A stretch of 64,000 nucleotides of DNA from contig JAFRRT010000011.1 in the NCBI GenBank assembly GCA_017427945.1, positions 1-64,000 on the forward strand. The letters run 5' to 3'. This document shows, piece after piece, positions 48,091 through 56,685 of this stretch. The position numbers and the translations under genes are program-made. Position 1 is the stretch's first letter; each line of letters begins with the position of its first letter. The notes under the pieces were generated by a model, which saw only the letters and a list, made by a program, of their open reading frames with translations, was not told where the DNA came from and did no database searches. This DNA is from Muribaculaceae bacterium (lineage in GTDB: Bacteria > Bacteroidota > Bacteroidia > Bacteroidales > Muribaculaceae).

Positions 48091-48582
48091 ATGAAAAAAT
48101 TTCTTTTACCTAAAATCCTGCTCTTGCTGCTCGGCATGACCTTCGCGTTGGGTGCAAATGCACAAGACTATTACAAAATGGTTGTGTGGGAGAAAGGCGG
48201 AGCCGTTGTAGGCACCTATGAACTCACCTACACTCCCAAGGTGACATTCACCGAGACTGAGATGATTGTAACCACTTCTATCGCAGATGTTTATTACTAT
48301 AATCTGCCGAACATGTGGAAAATCACCTATGAAGAGTACGAACCTACGGGTTTGGACAACATCCTGGCCGATGCCAATGCCATGAAATTCAATGGCAGTG
48401 CCATCGTCTTCCCGGCTCTTGAGGCTGGCAGCAATATCACTGTATATGCCGTTAACGGTACGATGGTGCTGAACAAGACCGTCAGCAGCGCTGGCGAGTA
48501 CGCATTCCCGATCTCCAGCTTGAGCCAGGGCGTGTATTTGGTTAATGTGAATGGTAAAACCTATAAAATCGTGAAGAAATGA
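48091..48582 (+). CDS. Small secreted protein with type IX-like C-terminal sorting domain
   Basis: The 163-aa protein has a signal peptide (1-24), a small beta domain (QDYYKMVVWEKGG to KITYEEYEP), and a C-terminal domain (about 95-163: FNGSAIVFPALEAGSNITVYAVNGTMVLNKT, then SLSQGVYLVNVNGKTYKIVKK) of the kind used as a type IX secretion signal. It is likely to be surface-exposed or released. The next gene starts within its stop (ATGA), so the two are coupled. No catalytic motif is seen. Confidence 0.75.
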   Translation: MKKFLLPKILLLLLGMTFALGANAQDYYKMVVWEKGGAVVGTYELTYTPKVTFTETEMIVTTSIADVYYYNLPNMWKITYEEYEPTGLDNILADANAMKFNGSAIVFPALEAGSNITVYAVNGTMVLNKTVSSAGEYAFPISSLSQGVYLVNVNGKTYKIVKK

Positions 48583-49343
48583 AAAAGTATATATTGACAT
48601 TAGCCCTCGGCATGGCTTGCGCCATGGGCTTCGCACAGGATTACGTAATCGTTAACCAGGGTGCCACCGTGCACAAGTACCTCCTGAAAGAGGTGACCGC
48701 CATCAGCCACACGACCAATGCCGTGACCATCGAGCAAGGTGAGAATCTTTACACTTACCCTGTTGCGGATGTAGACAGCATCACGTTTGTTGAGAGTCAT
48801 GAGCAGGTAATGCCCGACAATCCTTTTGATCCCTATATGCCGATTTATGATGGTGATACTCCTCCCAACATCGAGGGTTGCTATCTGAATACCCCCAATA
48901 TCCTCTATTATTCGAACCTCTCGAATGATTATCCCGGTGCTAGCTATTCTGATAGGTACCTTAGGTTCTATAACCAGGATATGATTAATAATACTGTTGA
49001 CTATGAGAGTATTCAATCAACTTCTTACGAGTACTCCATTTCATCTTATGTTACCGGATCAGGCAACAATTTCACGGTATTCTTCAATATCTTGGGCACC
49101 TATGATGATGGCACTACCTATAAACAGCTCAAGGCCATCTCAGGTACGATTACCGAGAGTGGCATTGCAAACCTCTATTATGGTTTCTACATGCAAGACA
49201 AGTATGATCCATACGGTCAACTGGTTGCTATTGGCACCATGCGTATCTTCATGGATAATGACGGCATGAGCTACAGGACCGCATGGCCTGGCATGACGCT
49301 TAGGGGCAATAACAACAACTTGCCCACTGATAATGCCAAATGA
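48579..49343 (+). CDS. Secreted protein of unknown function, partner of the preceding gene
   Basis: The 254-aa protein has a signal peptide (1-19), an N-terminal domain (QDYVIVNQGATVHKYLLKEV to DSITFVE) that resembles that of the preceding protein, then a Tyr/Asn/Asp-rich beta region. It has no sorting tail and no lipobox. It overlaps the previous gene by 4 nt, so the pair is likely made together. A terminator follows at 49378-49401. Function is unknown; surface binding or adhesion is only a guess. Confidence 0.7.
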   Translation: MKKYILTLALGMACAMGFAQDYVIVNQGATVHKYLLKEVTAISHTTNAVTIEQGENLYTYPVADVDSITFVESHEQVMPDNPFDPYMPIYDGDTPPNIEGCYLNTPNILYYSNLSNDYPGASYSDRYLRFYNQDMINNTVDYESIQSTSYEYSISSYVTGSGNNFTVFFNILGTYDDGTTYKQLKAISGTITESGIANLYYGFYMQDKYDPYGQLVAIGTMRIFMDNDGMSYRTAWPGMTLRGNNNNLPTDNAK

Positions 49344-49377
49344 GATAAGCATTAGTCATTGAGACTGATATTTTCAC

Positions 49378-49413
49378 AGGGACTGCCTAAGGCAAGTCCC
49401 TGTGTTTCTTTTA
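49378..49413 (+). terminator. Terminator of the secreted-protein pair
   Basis: AGGGACTGCC, TAA, GGC(A)AGTCCCT (49378-49401), followed by GTGTTTCTTTTAT. Confidence 0.85.
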
Positions 49414-49420
49414 TAATGAA

Positions 49421-49445
49421 AAAAGCAGCAGGACCTAAGTCCTGC
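49421..49445 (-). terminator. Terminator of tnaA
   Basis: GCAGGAC (49428-49434) pairs with GTCCTGC (49439-49445). On the minus strand it is followed by TGCTTTTTTC. Confidence 0.8.
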
Positions 49446-49496
49446 CGCCTCTTGAAATTGATTAATGGTGATTAGAAGTATATTGCTTTTATTGAA

Positions 49497-50873
49497 TTAT
49501 CCCAGTCGTTTGAGCTTCACGGTGAAGTGGCGCATCAGGGGAGCTTCCCACTCGATGGCGACACCGTGCGTGATTTCGTTGCGGCGGTCATAGACATTCT
49601 TCAGAGCGGCGGCAATCACGTTCATGTGGTTGTCGGTGTAAACACGGCGCGGGATGCACAGGCGCAACAGGTCCATTCCACCAAAGCGGTTCTCTCTCGT
49701 CACGGGGTCACGGTCGGCCAGGATATAACCAATTTCGCAACCGCGGATGCCAGCCTCGAGATACAGCTCACAGGTCAGCGTCTGAGCGGGGAACTCTTTT
49801 ATGGGAACGTTGCACAACACCTTGTCGGCATCAATGAACAGGGCATGGCCGCCAACGGGACGCTGGTAAGGAATGCCGTACTCGTCGAGTTTGCTGGCGA
49901 GGTACTGCACCTGGTGGATGCGGGTTTCCAGCATCTCAAACTCGGTGTTCTCGTCAAGACCTACAGCCAGGGCGTTGAGGTCACGACCGTTCAAGCCACC
50001 ATAGGTGAGGAAGCCCTCAAAGGGGATGCAGAACAACTTGGCGCCCTCGTACCAATCCTCACGGTTGGTGGCGATGAAACCGCCCATATTCACCAGACCG
50101 TCCTTCTTGGCAGACATCGTCATGGCGTCAACATAGGAGTACATCTCCTTTGCGATTTCCTTGATGGTCTTGTCGGCATAGCCTTCCTCACGCGTCTTGA
50201 TGAAGTAAGCATTCTCGGCAAAGCGGGCGCTATCCATCACGACGGGCACACCGTACTTGTGGCACAGCTCGGCCGTCTCGCGTATATTCTGCATCGAAAC
50301 GGGCTGACCGCCAACGGTGTTGTTGGTCACGGTAAGCACCATGAAAGGAACGTTACCCTGGTTCTCGCTCAGCACCTTCTCAAGTTTCTCCAGCGACACA
50401 TTGCCCTTGAAGGGAATCTCAAGCTGGGTGTCCTTGGCCTCGTCGATAGTAACATCGATTGCCGATGCGTGGCGGCTCTCGATGTGGCCCTTAGTGGTAT
50501 CGAAGTGGGCATTGCCGGGAATCACATGACCTTGTTTCACCAGGTAGGAGAACAGCACGTTCTCGGCAGCGCGGCCCTGATGGGTAGGAATAACGTATTT
50601 GAAACCGAAGATGCGCTGAACCGTCGACTCAAACTTAAAGAATGAGGTGGCGCCGGCATAGCTCTCGTCGCCAAGCATCATCTCTGACCACTGGCGGTCA
50701 CTCATTGCACCGGTACCCGAGTCGGTCAGGCAATCAATATAAACCTGCTCGGCCTTGAGCATAAAAACATTGTTGTGGGCAGCCTCGAGCCACTGCTCAC
50801 GCTCAGCGCGTGTGCTCTTGCGTAGCGGCTCTATCATCTTGATTTTCCAAGATTCTGCAAAGGGTAATTCCAT
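49497..50873 (-). CDS. tnaA: Tryptophanase
   Basis: The 458-aa PLP enzyme converts tryptophan to indole, pyruvate and ammonia. Motifs: TDSGTGAMSDRQW, THQGRAAENVLF, MDSARFAENAYFIK, and the PLP lysine in MSAKKDGLVNMGG; the end HFTVKLKRL matches tryptophanase. Tyrosine phenol-lyase is the close alternative, but the sequence is nearest to known Bacteroides tryptophanases. It is monocistronic, with a consensus promoter and a hairpin at the mRNA 5' end. No tryptophan-specific leader peptide is seen. Confidence 0.93.
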   Translation of the reverse strand: MELPFAESWKIKMIEPLRKSTRAEREQWLEAAHNNVFMLKAEQVYIDCLTDSGTGAMSDRQWSEMMLGDESYAGATSFFKFESTVQRIFGFKYVIPTHQGRAAENVLFSYLVKQGHVIPGNAHFDTTKGHIESRHASAIDVTIDEAKDTQLEIPFKGNVSLEKLEKVLSENQGNVPFMVLTVTNNTVGGQPVSMQNIRETAELCHKYGVPVVMDSARFAENAYFIKTREEGYADKTIKEIAKEMYSYVDAMTMSAKKDGLVNMGGFIATNREDWYEGAKLFCIPFEGFLTYGGLNGRDLNALAVGLDENTEFEMLETRIHQVQYLASKLDEYGIPYQRPVGGHALFIDADKVLCNVPIKEFPAQTLTCELYLEAGIRGCEIGYILADRDPVTRENRFGGMDLLRLCIPRRVYTDNHMNVIAAALKNVYDRRNEITHGVAIEWEAPLMRHFTVKLKRLG

Positions 50874-50917
50874 TGTATATCAATTATTTAGGTTAAACTA
50901 TCTAATATTGTTGTTAC

Positions 50918-50957
50918 AAATTTGAGCACCTTAAAAAAGGTAATTATATTCAAATTT
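50918..50957 (-). promoter_or_regulatory. Stem-loop at the 5' end of the tnaA mRNA
   Basis: On the minus strand, AAATTTGA (50957-50950) pairs with TCAAATTT (50925-50918), and inside it ACCTT pairs with AAGGT. The first arm starts at the expected transcription start, so the message would begin with this hairpin. Confidence 0.6.
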
Positions 50958-50961
50958 TATG

Positions 50962-50994
50962 CAAAGTTACGGTAACTTGGCGAACTGGCAAAAA
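50962..50994 (-). promoter_or_regulatory. Promoter of tnaA
   Basis: TTTTTG (50989-50994), 19 nt and TAACTTTG (50962-50969) on the minus strand. Confidence 0.8.
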
Positions 50995-51045
50995 ATCCGC
51001 CGTTTTTTTTGCCCTGTTGTTTTTTTTTAACAGTTCACGATAAAG

Positions 51046-51084
51046 AAGGGGACCTCCAGGGCAATGAAACCCTGTGGTCCCCTT
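51046..51084 (-). terminator. Terminator after the Pmp3 gene
   Basis: A perfect 9-bp outer stem (AAGGGGACC with GGTCCCCTT) encloses a second stem, CAGGG/CCCTG. On the minus strand CTTCTTTATC follows. Confidence 0.8.
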
Positions 51085-51135
51085 GGGGAAAAATATAGTA
51101 TAGTATGGAGCGTTTACTGTTTCAAGACTACCTCA

Positions 51136-51357
51136 TCAATACTCGCAACGTGTACGGTTAGTGGTGGTAGGATAAGTCGGATAGGTAGGACCTGTATATC
51201 TCGTTTCATCTTTGTTCAGGATCACCAGGGCACCAATCACACCGGGAACCCAACCAACCAACGTAAGCAACGTCACTATCAATACCGAGCCGCAGCCTTT
51301 GTCCAGCACAGCCAGCGGCGGGAATATAATCGATAATATCACTCTAAAAACGGTCAT
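51136..51357 (-). CDS. Pmp3/YqaE-family small membrane protein
   Basis: The 73-aa protein has the two membrane segments of the UPF0057/Pmp3 family: RVILSIIFPPLAVLDKGCG and VLIVTLLTLVGWVPGVIGALVIL. In yeast and plants the family affects membrane potential; in bacteria it is a stress-associated membrane peptide. The Tyr/Thr/Pro-rich tail (TRYTGPTYPTYPTTTN) is a short hydrophilic extension. It is a single gene. Confidence 0.9.
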   Translation of the reverse strand: MTVFRVILSIIFPPLAVLDKGCGSVLIVTLLTLVGWVPGVIGALVILNKDETRYTGPTYPTYPTTTNRTRCEY

Positions 51358-51489
51358 CTCTCACTCCTTTCTTCAATAAAAACCTGAAACAATCTTTTAC
51401 TACATCCTTGCAAATCCTATGCCAAAACCACTACAGGCACCGCGATTAGGTCACGGCGCCTTGCGTTAATCGTGTTATGTAATGTGGAT

Positions 51490-52032
51490 TTATCTGAGCA
51501 GGTTGCTCATCATCTGGTTCCAGTCCTTGGCATCCGAGAGGCTTCCTAGCATTCCGCCGCGCACGGGGAAAGCAGCACTGTCGTTCAGGGTGTAAGTCAC
51601 CTGGGGTAGCTTGACATAGAGGCTCAACGTGTTTAGAGTTTCGCCCGTTTTGTATTGCTCGCCCAGCTGCTTGAAGTCCTCGGCCTTGATGTAATACAGG
51701 CGGTCGCCCTTGTTACACAGGTAGATCCGCGAGAAATCACGGTCTCCCAGTTCCTGTGCGCATTGCAACAGACAACGGGTAACGTCAAAGCGGTCAAAAT
51801 TGCGCTCATCAGGCTCTCCCACGTTAAAGGACAGTTCCTTGAGGGGATTATACCAGGGTTGCACCACCTCGATGTTGATGCCGTTGTTGGCCGGATCAAG
51901 GTTCTTGAGTTCAACGCGCGAGATGACTTTGCGCCCATGACGCACAAAATCCACCGATATAAAAGCATGTGCAACCACCAGTGCCACTACAGCCAAAATG
52001 GCGAGAAGCAGTAATTTGTCTTTCCTGGTCAT
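51490..52032 (-). CDS. Membrane-anchored hypothetical protein
   Basis: The 180-aa protein has an N-terminal membrane anchor (KLLLLAILAVVALVVAHAF) and a periplasmic domain that I do not recognise (VELKNLDPANNGINIEV to YIKAEDFKQLG). No catalytic motif is seen. It is the last gene of a three-gene operon with GH3 and LD-carboxypeptidase (12-nt gap), suggesting an envelope role. A weak hairpin at 51432-51461 may end the transcript. Confidence 0.75.
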   Translation of the reverse strand: MTRKDKLLLLAILAVVALVVAHAFISVDFVRHGRKVISRVELKNLDPANNGINIEVVQPWYNPLKELSFNVGEPDERNFDRFDVTRCLLQCAQELGDRDFSRIYLCNKGDRLYYIKAEDFKQLGEQYKTGETLNTLSLYVKLPQVTYTLNDSAAFPVRGGMLGSLSDAKDWNQMMSNLLR

Positions 52033-52044
52033 CGTTCGTCAAGT

Positions 52045-53040
52045 TTATCGGTGATAGGTAAGGGTGACTCCAGCGGACGTAACCTCGAGTGTAGCGGGAC
52101 AACCCTCTATCATCGGATAATTCCAGTTCTCGTCGTGACTGGCGGGAAAGTCATAGCATACCGGGATGCCATAGTTGTTGAGCGTCTCGCTCAACATCTC
52201 GTTCATGTCCTCGTAGCCATCGCGGGGTTCATACTCGGTGAAGCGGCCCACAATGATGCCTTTTACATGGTCGAGTACGCCCTTGAGACGAAGTTGCTGC
52301 AACATGCTGTTAACGCGCGGCATGCTCTCGCTTACGTCCTCAAAGAAGAGGATGATGTCCTTGCCGCGGATGTTGTCACGGTCAAGGAAGTCCCATTCCT
52401 TACTTCCGCCTATGTTGGTAAACACTGCCATGTTGCCTCCCAGGACAATGCCTTTTGCGGTACCCACTTTGTTGAGCGGATGGGAAGGAACCTTGTATGA
52501 CGGCAATTTCCCCATGAGTACATCATGCAGCATGAGGTTGATACTGTCGGTAGCACCACGCTCGCCCAAAGCGCCACCCATGTTGGCGTGAATGCTCATC
52601 AGGCCGCTGCACACCATAGCGCTGTGCAGGGCAGTGATGTCGCTGTAGCCCACAATCCATTTGGGATGACGTTTGAAGTCCTTATAGGTCATCGGGTCAA
52701 GAAGCATGGACGAGCCGTAACCGCCACGGGTACACACAATCGCCTTGATTTCAGGGTCTTCCAACGCCCAACGCAGGTCGGCGCAACGCTCGTCAATCGT
52801 ACCGGCATAACTGTGACACTTGGAGAGAGCATGCTGGCCAATGACAGGCACAAAACCCCATGCGCGCAATGTGGCTGCAGCACGTTCAGGGTTCTTGTCG
52901 CCCGGTGTGCTCGCCGGCGAAATGATGGCAATCTTGTCGCCAGTCTTCAAAGCGGGGGGCATAATGAGTTTCTTGCCGCCTGCCAGTGCCGACATCGACA
53001 CACACAATATCATCACTGCTAAAAAAAGTCTTCGTATCAT
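52045..53040 (-). CDS. LD-carboxypeptidase (S66 family)
   Basis: The 331-aa enzyme trims the terminal D-Ala from tetrapeptides of peptidoglycan turnover products. Motifs: the nucleophile serine in CTRGGYGSSM, a glutamate in FFEDVSE and a histidine in DFPASHDEN, forming the Ser-Glu-His triad. A signal peptide (1-22) suggests periplasmic location, unlike the cytosolic E. coli LdcA. It is 9 nt after the GH3 gene, so both recycle wall fragments. Confidence 0.92.
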   Translation of the reverse strand: MIRRLFLAVMILCVSMSALAGGKKLIMPPALKTGDKIAIISPASTPGDKNPERAAATLRAWGFVPVIGQHALSKCHSYAGTIDERCADLRWALEDPEIKAIVCTRGGYGSSMLLDPMTYKDFKRHPKWIVGYSDITALHSAMVCSGLMSIHANMGGALGERGATDSINLMLHDVLMGKLPSYKVPSHPLNKVGTAKGIVLGGNMAVFTNIGGSKEWDFLDRDNIRGKDIILFFEDVSESMPRVNSMLQQLRLKGVLDHVKGIIVGRFTEYEPRDGYEDMNEMLSETLNNYGIPVCYDFPASHDENWNYPMIEGCPATLEVTSAGVTLTYHR

Positions 53041-53049
53041 AATTCCTAA

Positions 53050-54159
53050 TTATTTACAACTTAATGCCTTAACTCTATTATATGATTCCTGTAGCCGTTG
53101 CCATGGGATGCGTCCTTCCTTGACCGAATTGACAATCATATCCACGAGCAGGAAGGGGCGGTCGGCCTCAAAACCCGTGCTGATGTTGTTGCCCACACAG
53201 ATGAGGTCGGCGCCGGCATTGATGGCAAGTTCCAGTGCCGTGGGGATGCTATAGGTGTTGCGGATAGCCTGCATGTACATGTCATCGGTCACCACCACAC
53301 CGTCATATCCCATCTGGCCACGCAACAAGCCATTGATGGTTTTGCTCGACAAGGTGGCGGGGTACTCATCGTCGATGTTGCGATTGAACAGGTGAGCCGT
53401 CATGATGAGGTCGGCCTGACCAGCAGCAATGAGACGGCGGAACGGTACCAGTTCCTGCTCGGTCCAACCGTTGGTAGCATCCACAAAACCGTAGTGCGTG
53501 TCGTCAATGGCGTTGCCGTGTCCCGGGAAATGCTTCAAGGTGCACAAAACGCCTTGACGGTGGTTCTCCTCAATGAACCAGCTTGCATGACGGATGATGG
53601 CATCAGGGTCGATCGAGAAGCACCGCTGATAGTGTCCAACTGCGGCACAGTCATGGTTGAGCACATCTACCACAGGAGCGAGATTGACGTTCACGCCACT
53701 CTCGGCCATCTCGCGTGCCAGCCGTGACGCATAATAGCGTGTAGTGTCCTCATTGTCAACGGTTCCCAGATACTCGGCAGTGACAGTGGGTAGGAAACCG
53801 TACTGCGGCTTGAGACGTGCCACCCTGCCGCCTTCCTGGTCGGTGGCAATGAGCAGGGGATAGTCGGCCCATGACTGCAACTGCGCGGTCATTCTCGTCA
53901 ACCGCTCTTTGCTTGTGATGTTGCGTGAGCCAATCGTGGCATCGCCCGTCATATCAATGTCAAACAGCACGATGGCACCTACTTTGAGGTCACGCACATA
54001 CCTTGCCGCGTCACAGTCCTCGGTCACGCTGTCGCCCTTAAAACCCACCATCAGCATGCCGGCGGCATAGCGGCGCAGCACCGAGTCGCACGGCATTTGC
54101 GCAAAAAGGCTATTGGCTGCCAGCAGCACAATAGCCAGTATCGTCAATATCTTCTTCAT
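53050..54159 (-). CDS. Glycoside hydrolase family 3, probable beta-N-acetylhexosaminidase
   Basis: The 369-aa enzyme matches NagZ-type GH3: the motifs DQEGGRVARL, KHFPGHG(N)AIDDTHYG and the nucleophile-type Asp in VVTDDMYMQAI are present. It should remove GlcNAc from muropeptides or similar glycans. A signal peptide (1-22) points to the periplasm. It is the first gene in an operon with LD-carboxypeptidase and a small membrane-anchored protein. The glucosidase alternative is less likely because of the KHFPGHG motif. Confidence 0.92.
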   Translation of the reverse strand: MKKILTILAIVLLAANSLFAQMPCDSVLRRYAAGMLMVGFKGDSVTEDCDAARYVRDLKVGAIVLFDIDMTGDATIGSRNITSKERLTRMTAQLQSWADYPLLIATDQEGGRVARLKPQYGFLPTVTAEYLGTVDNEDTTRYYASRLAREMAESGVNVNLAPVVDVLNHDCAAVGHYQRCFSIDPDAIIRHASWFIEENHRQGVLCTLKHFPGHGNAIDDTHYGFVDATNGWTEQELVPFRRLIAAGQADLIMTAHLFNRNIDDEYPATLSSKTINGLLRGQMGYDGVVVTDDMYMQAIRNTYSIPTALELAINAGADLICVGNNISTGFEADRPFLLVDMIVNSVKEGRIPWQRLQESYNRVKALSCK

Positions 54160-54198
54160 TGTTTGTCCTCAGTTGGCAAAATCAGGACCTAATATAGT

Positions 54199-54630
54199 CT
54201 ATTTGTCAAAGAAATGGAAGAAGAAATAGCATGCTATCCAGTCCACACGCACGCCGCGGGCGAAACCGATGGTCTGCTTCTCTGCATCGGTCACCTTGCC
54301 GTCGTTGATGCTGATGTAGCCCAGGATATTGCTCTCACCGTCATGAACCGCACCATTGGGGTTGATGAAGCCAATGCGGTTGCCCTCGGCATCAAAGATA
54401 TCGAGCTGCTTGATGCTGCCCAGCACTGTGCCGTTGTTACTGCGAATCGTGCCGTCGGCATCAAACGTACCTATCGAGCGGCTGGACTCGTTACGCACCA
54501 CACCGTTACCGTTGATGCGACCAATGCTGTTGAAGTCGGCGTCGCGAATCACCTGTGCGCTCATCTGGGTTGACATAATGCCAGCGATAGCCAGCACAAC
54601 AACCGCCATGTATAATCTAATCCGTTTCAT
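54199..54630 (-). CDS. Secreted repeat protein (beta-flower-like)
   Basis: The 143-aa protein has a signal peptide (1-26) and about five or six short repeats of the pattern (I/V)G.(I/F)...G.(V/I) (for example IGRINGNGVVRNE, IGTFDADGTIRS, IGFINPNGAVHD, LGYISINDGKV). This resembles the 5-fold beta-flower family of Bacteroidetes. It has no catalytic motif. Consensus promoter at 54692-54723. Function is unknown. Confidence 0.8.
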   Translation of the reverse strand: MKRIRLYMAVVVLAIAGIMSTQMSAQVIRDADFNSIGRINGNGVVRNESSRSIGTFDADGTIRSNNGTVLGSIKQLDIFDAEGNRIGFINPNGAVHDGESNILGYISINDGKVTDAEKQTIGFARGVRVDWIACYFFFHFFDK

Positions 54631-54691
54631 AATCGTCTCCTCCTTAAACTTTAAAAAGTCATTTTGTAACCATTAGACTCATAACAAGCCA

Positions 54692-54723
54692 CAAAGTTAA
54701 ATGTTTTTTTAGAAAAAACAAAA
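54692..54723 (-). promoter_or_regulatory. Promoter of the beta-flower gene
   Basis: TTTTG (54719-54723), 19 nt and TAACTTTG (54692-54699) on the minus strand. Confidence 0.75.
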
Positions 54724-54797
54724 TCCAGGACTTCAGCAACCGGGCATAACGGTGCCAAAAACGGGAATGACACTACTGCGCATCACAGCACAAAAAC

Positions 54798-54828
54798 AGG
54801 GTGAACCCCAAAAGAACAGGTCCACCCT
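54798..54828 (-). terminator. Terminator of the dockerin-protein gene
   Basis: AGGGTGAACC / GGTCCACCCT (one mismatch) then, on the minus strand, GTTTTTGTG. Confidence 0.7.
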
Positions 54829-54856
54829 ATCGGTTTTTCTAAAGATTCATCACGAG

Positions 54857-56350
54857 TTACCAGCCCAAGCCCAGGAGGTAGTCGATCAACGCTGTGACAT
54901 CAGCGATGCTGACATTCTCATCCTGGTTGCAATCGGCGGCATCATAATTGAAGTTTTCGGGATCCATGCCCAACAGGTAGTCAATCAACGTGGTGACATC
55001 GGCAATTGAGACGTTACCGTCGTTATTGACATCTCCACGCATGAATGAAGGCTCCTCACCTGCCAAGGTCACGATTACCGTGTAGAGGCGCACTTGAGCG
55101 TTCACCTTGAAGGAAACTTCCTGAGCGACACCCTCCCAAGTTCCTTCGTGGCCACCGGTGGTATAGGTGCCGGTCTGGCCCTCAACCAACGACAGGTTGC
55201 TGGGCGTACGGCTGTCGGTACCGCTGCTCAACTCAATCTTGATGATGGGAGCACCCGCCGAGGTAAAGATGAAGGCAGAGCTGTCATTCGGCCCGTAGAT
55301 GCGGTAATGGTCATCATAAACGGTACCGTCGCCCACATACATGGTGACGGCATCCTTCACTACCGTGTAGGAATGACGGTTCTTATCACCGTTACCCTTG
55401 TCAACGGCCGCGTCAAAGCTTACTTCAACGGTGGTGTCGGGCAGCTTGGTGTAGGTGGCGCTGACCACCTCGCTCTCCACGTCACCCACCTTGGCCTTGG
55501 CCCAGATGGTGATGTCATCGGTCACGGGAATGGGATCGACATACTCGCTCCACAGCTCATTGTCAAGGCTGTAGTAAATCTTGGCGTTAGGAGTAGCGCA
55601 AGTCAGGGCGACATCGATGCGGTCCTGGAAACTGCTTGATGCGGGATTGAAGACAGGAGCCTCGACCGTCTGCTGAACCTTGGTGAAGGTCACGGTCACA
55701 TACTCGCTTATCTCGTTGCCCTTGGTCGAGACAGCAGTAAACGTCTTGGTCTCGGTCACATAGAACGGACCGCTGTAGTGGATCCATTCGCCCTGTTCTT
55801 CCTCGGTGCCCTCCCAGTAGAAAATCTGGGCATTCTGGGTGGCGCAGGTCAACGTCACCTCCAGGCTACCGGTGAACTCGCCGCCATCGGGATGGAACAC
55901 GGGATTTACCAGTTCATCGACGATCTCCTCGGCAATGGTGACTACAATCTGGGTGCAGCGCACCTGAGATGCGGTACTCAACTCAAAATAGGTCGTGTCA
56001 CCCTGCCAAAGGCCGACATTACTGCCCGAGTGTGACGTGTAGCCGTCACCATAGAACTGGTTGGGACCATAGCTCTGTCCATAAGATCCCTGACAGGTGA
56101 ACTCCACCTTCTTGATATTGCCCACAGTGGAAGATACCGTGGCATGGCTGCCGCCAGCAAAACGATAAGGGTTGGCGGCAAAAGCGCCCGATGTGCAAGT
56201 GATGGTTACTCCATCGAGCGTCATCTCATCATAAGCGTTCGCCGATGTGTTGTTGCCGACGGTGGTGCCGGGAACAAAAGTTACAGTAATGTCTGCCCAA
56301 GCCGACATGGCCATCAAGGCGACAAAAAGGAGTGAAAACAATTTCTTCAT
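54857..56350 (-). CDS. Secreted multidomain protein with dockerin
   Basis: The 497-aa protein has a signal peptide (1-19), a beta-rich N-terminal domain (about 20-135), two chitobiase/beta-hexosaminidase C-terminal-like domains (about 145-310; FTGSLEVTLTCATQNAQIFYW and FQDRIDVALTCATPNAKIYYS are the paired repeats), a further beta domain, and a C-terminal type I dockerin (about 440-497) with two loops (VNNDGNVSIAD and CNQDENVSIAD). It is not an obvious enzyme, more likely a binding or scaffolding exoprotein. It is the third dockerin-tailed product in the window. Confidence 0.85.
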   Translation of the reverse strand: MKKLFSLLFVALMAMSAWADITVTFVPGTTVGNNTSANAYDEMTLDGVTITCTSGAFAANPYRFAGGSHATVSSTVGNIKKVEFTCQGSYGQSYGPNQFYGDGYTSHSGSNVGLWQGDTTYFELSTASQVRCTQIVVTIAEEIVDELVNPVFHPDGGEFTGSLEVTLTCATQNAQIFYWEGTEEEQGEWIHYSGPFYVTETKTFTAVSTKGNEISEYVTVTFTKVQQTVEAPVFNPASSSFQDRIDVALTCATPNAKIYYSLDNELWSEYVDPIPVTDDITIWAKAKVGDVESEVVSATYTKLPDTTVEVSFDAAVDKGNGDKNRHSYTVVKDAVTMYVGDGTVYDDHYRIYGPNDSSAFIFTSAGAPIIKIELSSGTDSRTPSNLSLVEGQTGTYTTGGHEGTWEGVAQEVSFKVNAQVRLYTVIVTLAGEEPSFMRGDVNNDGNVSIADVTTLIDYLLGMDPENFNYDAADCNQDENVSIADVTALIDYLLGLGW

Positions 56351-56445
56351 AACACAGTCTTTGATTTAATAGTTAATTATGTGAATTACAGTTGGGTTAC
56401 ATTCCGGTTAAACTGAATAAACCTGATACAGAAAACAATTTGATG

Positions 56446-56453
56446 CAAAGTTA
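56446..56453 (-). promoter_or_regulatory. -7 element of the dockerin-protein gene
   Basis: TAACTTTG on the minus strand, 96 nt upstream. A TTG is about 20 nt further up. Confidence 0.5.
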
Positions 56454-56625
56454 CAAAAAGACGTTGATACCTACCCAATATTATTATTAGAAATAATAAA
56501 AATGTTCTCTGCCTTTCACATTCTCCACTCACATTCAGGGCAACAATGACTGTTAATAATACGGGGAAGTGGTTAAATTTGGTCAATTTCGGCAGTTTAT
56601 GCACCTACGATTAAAAGATTATGCC

Positions 56626-56633
56626 TACCTTTG
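56626..56633 (+). promoter_or_regulatory. -7 element of the DUF2723 unit
   Basis: TACCTTTG, 53 nt upstream of the start codon. Confidence 0.6.
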
Positions 56634-56685
56634 CCGTTTGATACATGATTATCACTAAAAAACGCTATAAAAATCAACAAAATCG

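Noticed and set aside
49497..50873. Tyrosine phenol-lyase instead of tryptophanase
   Set aside because: Both share the fold, but the DSARFAENAYFIK and HFTVKLK segments match tryptophanases.
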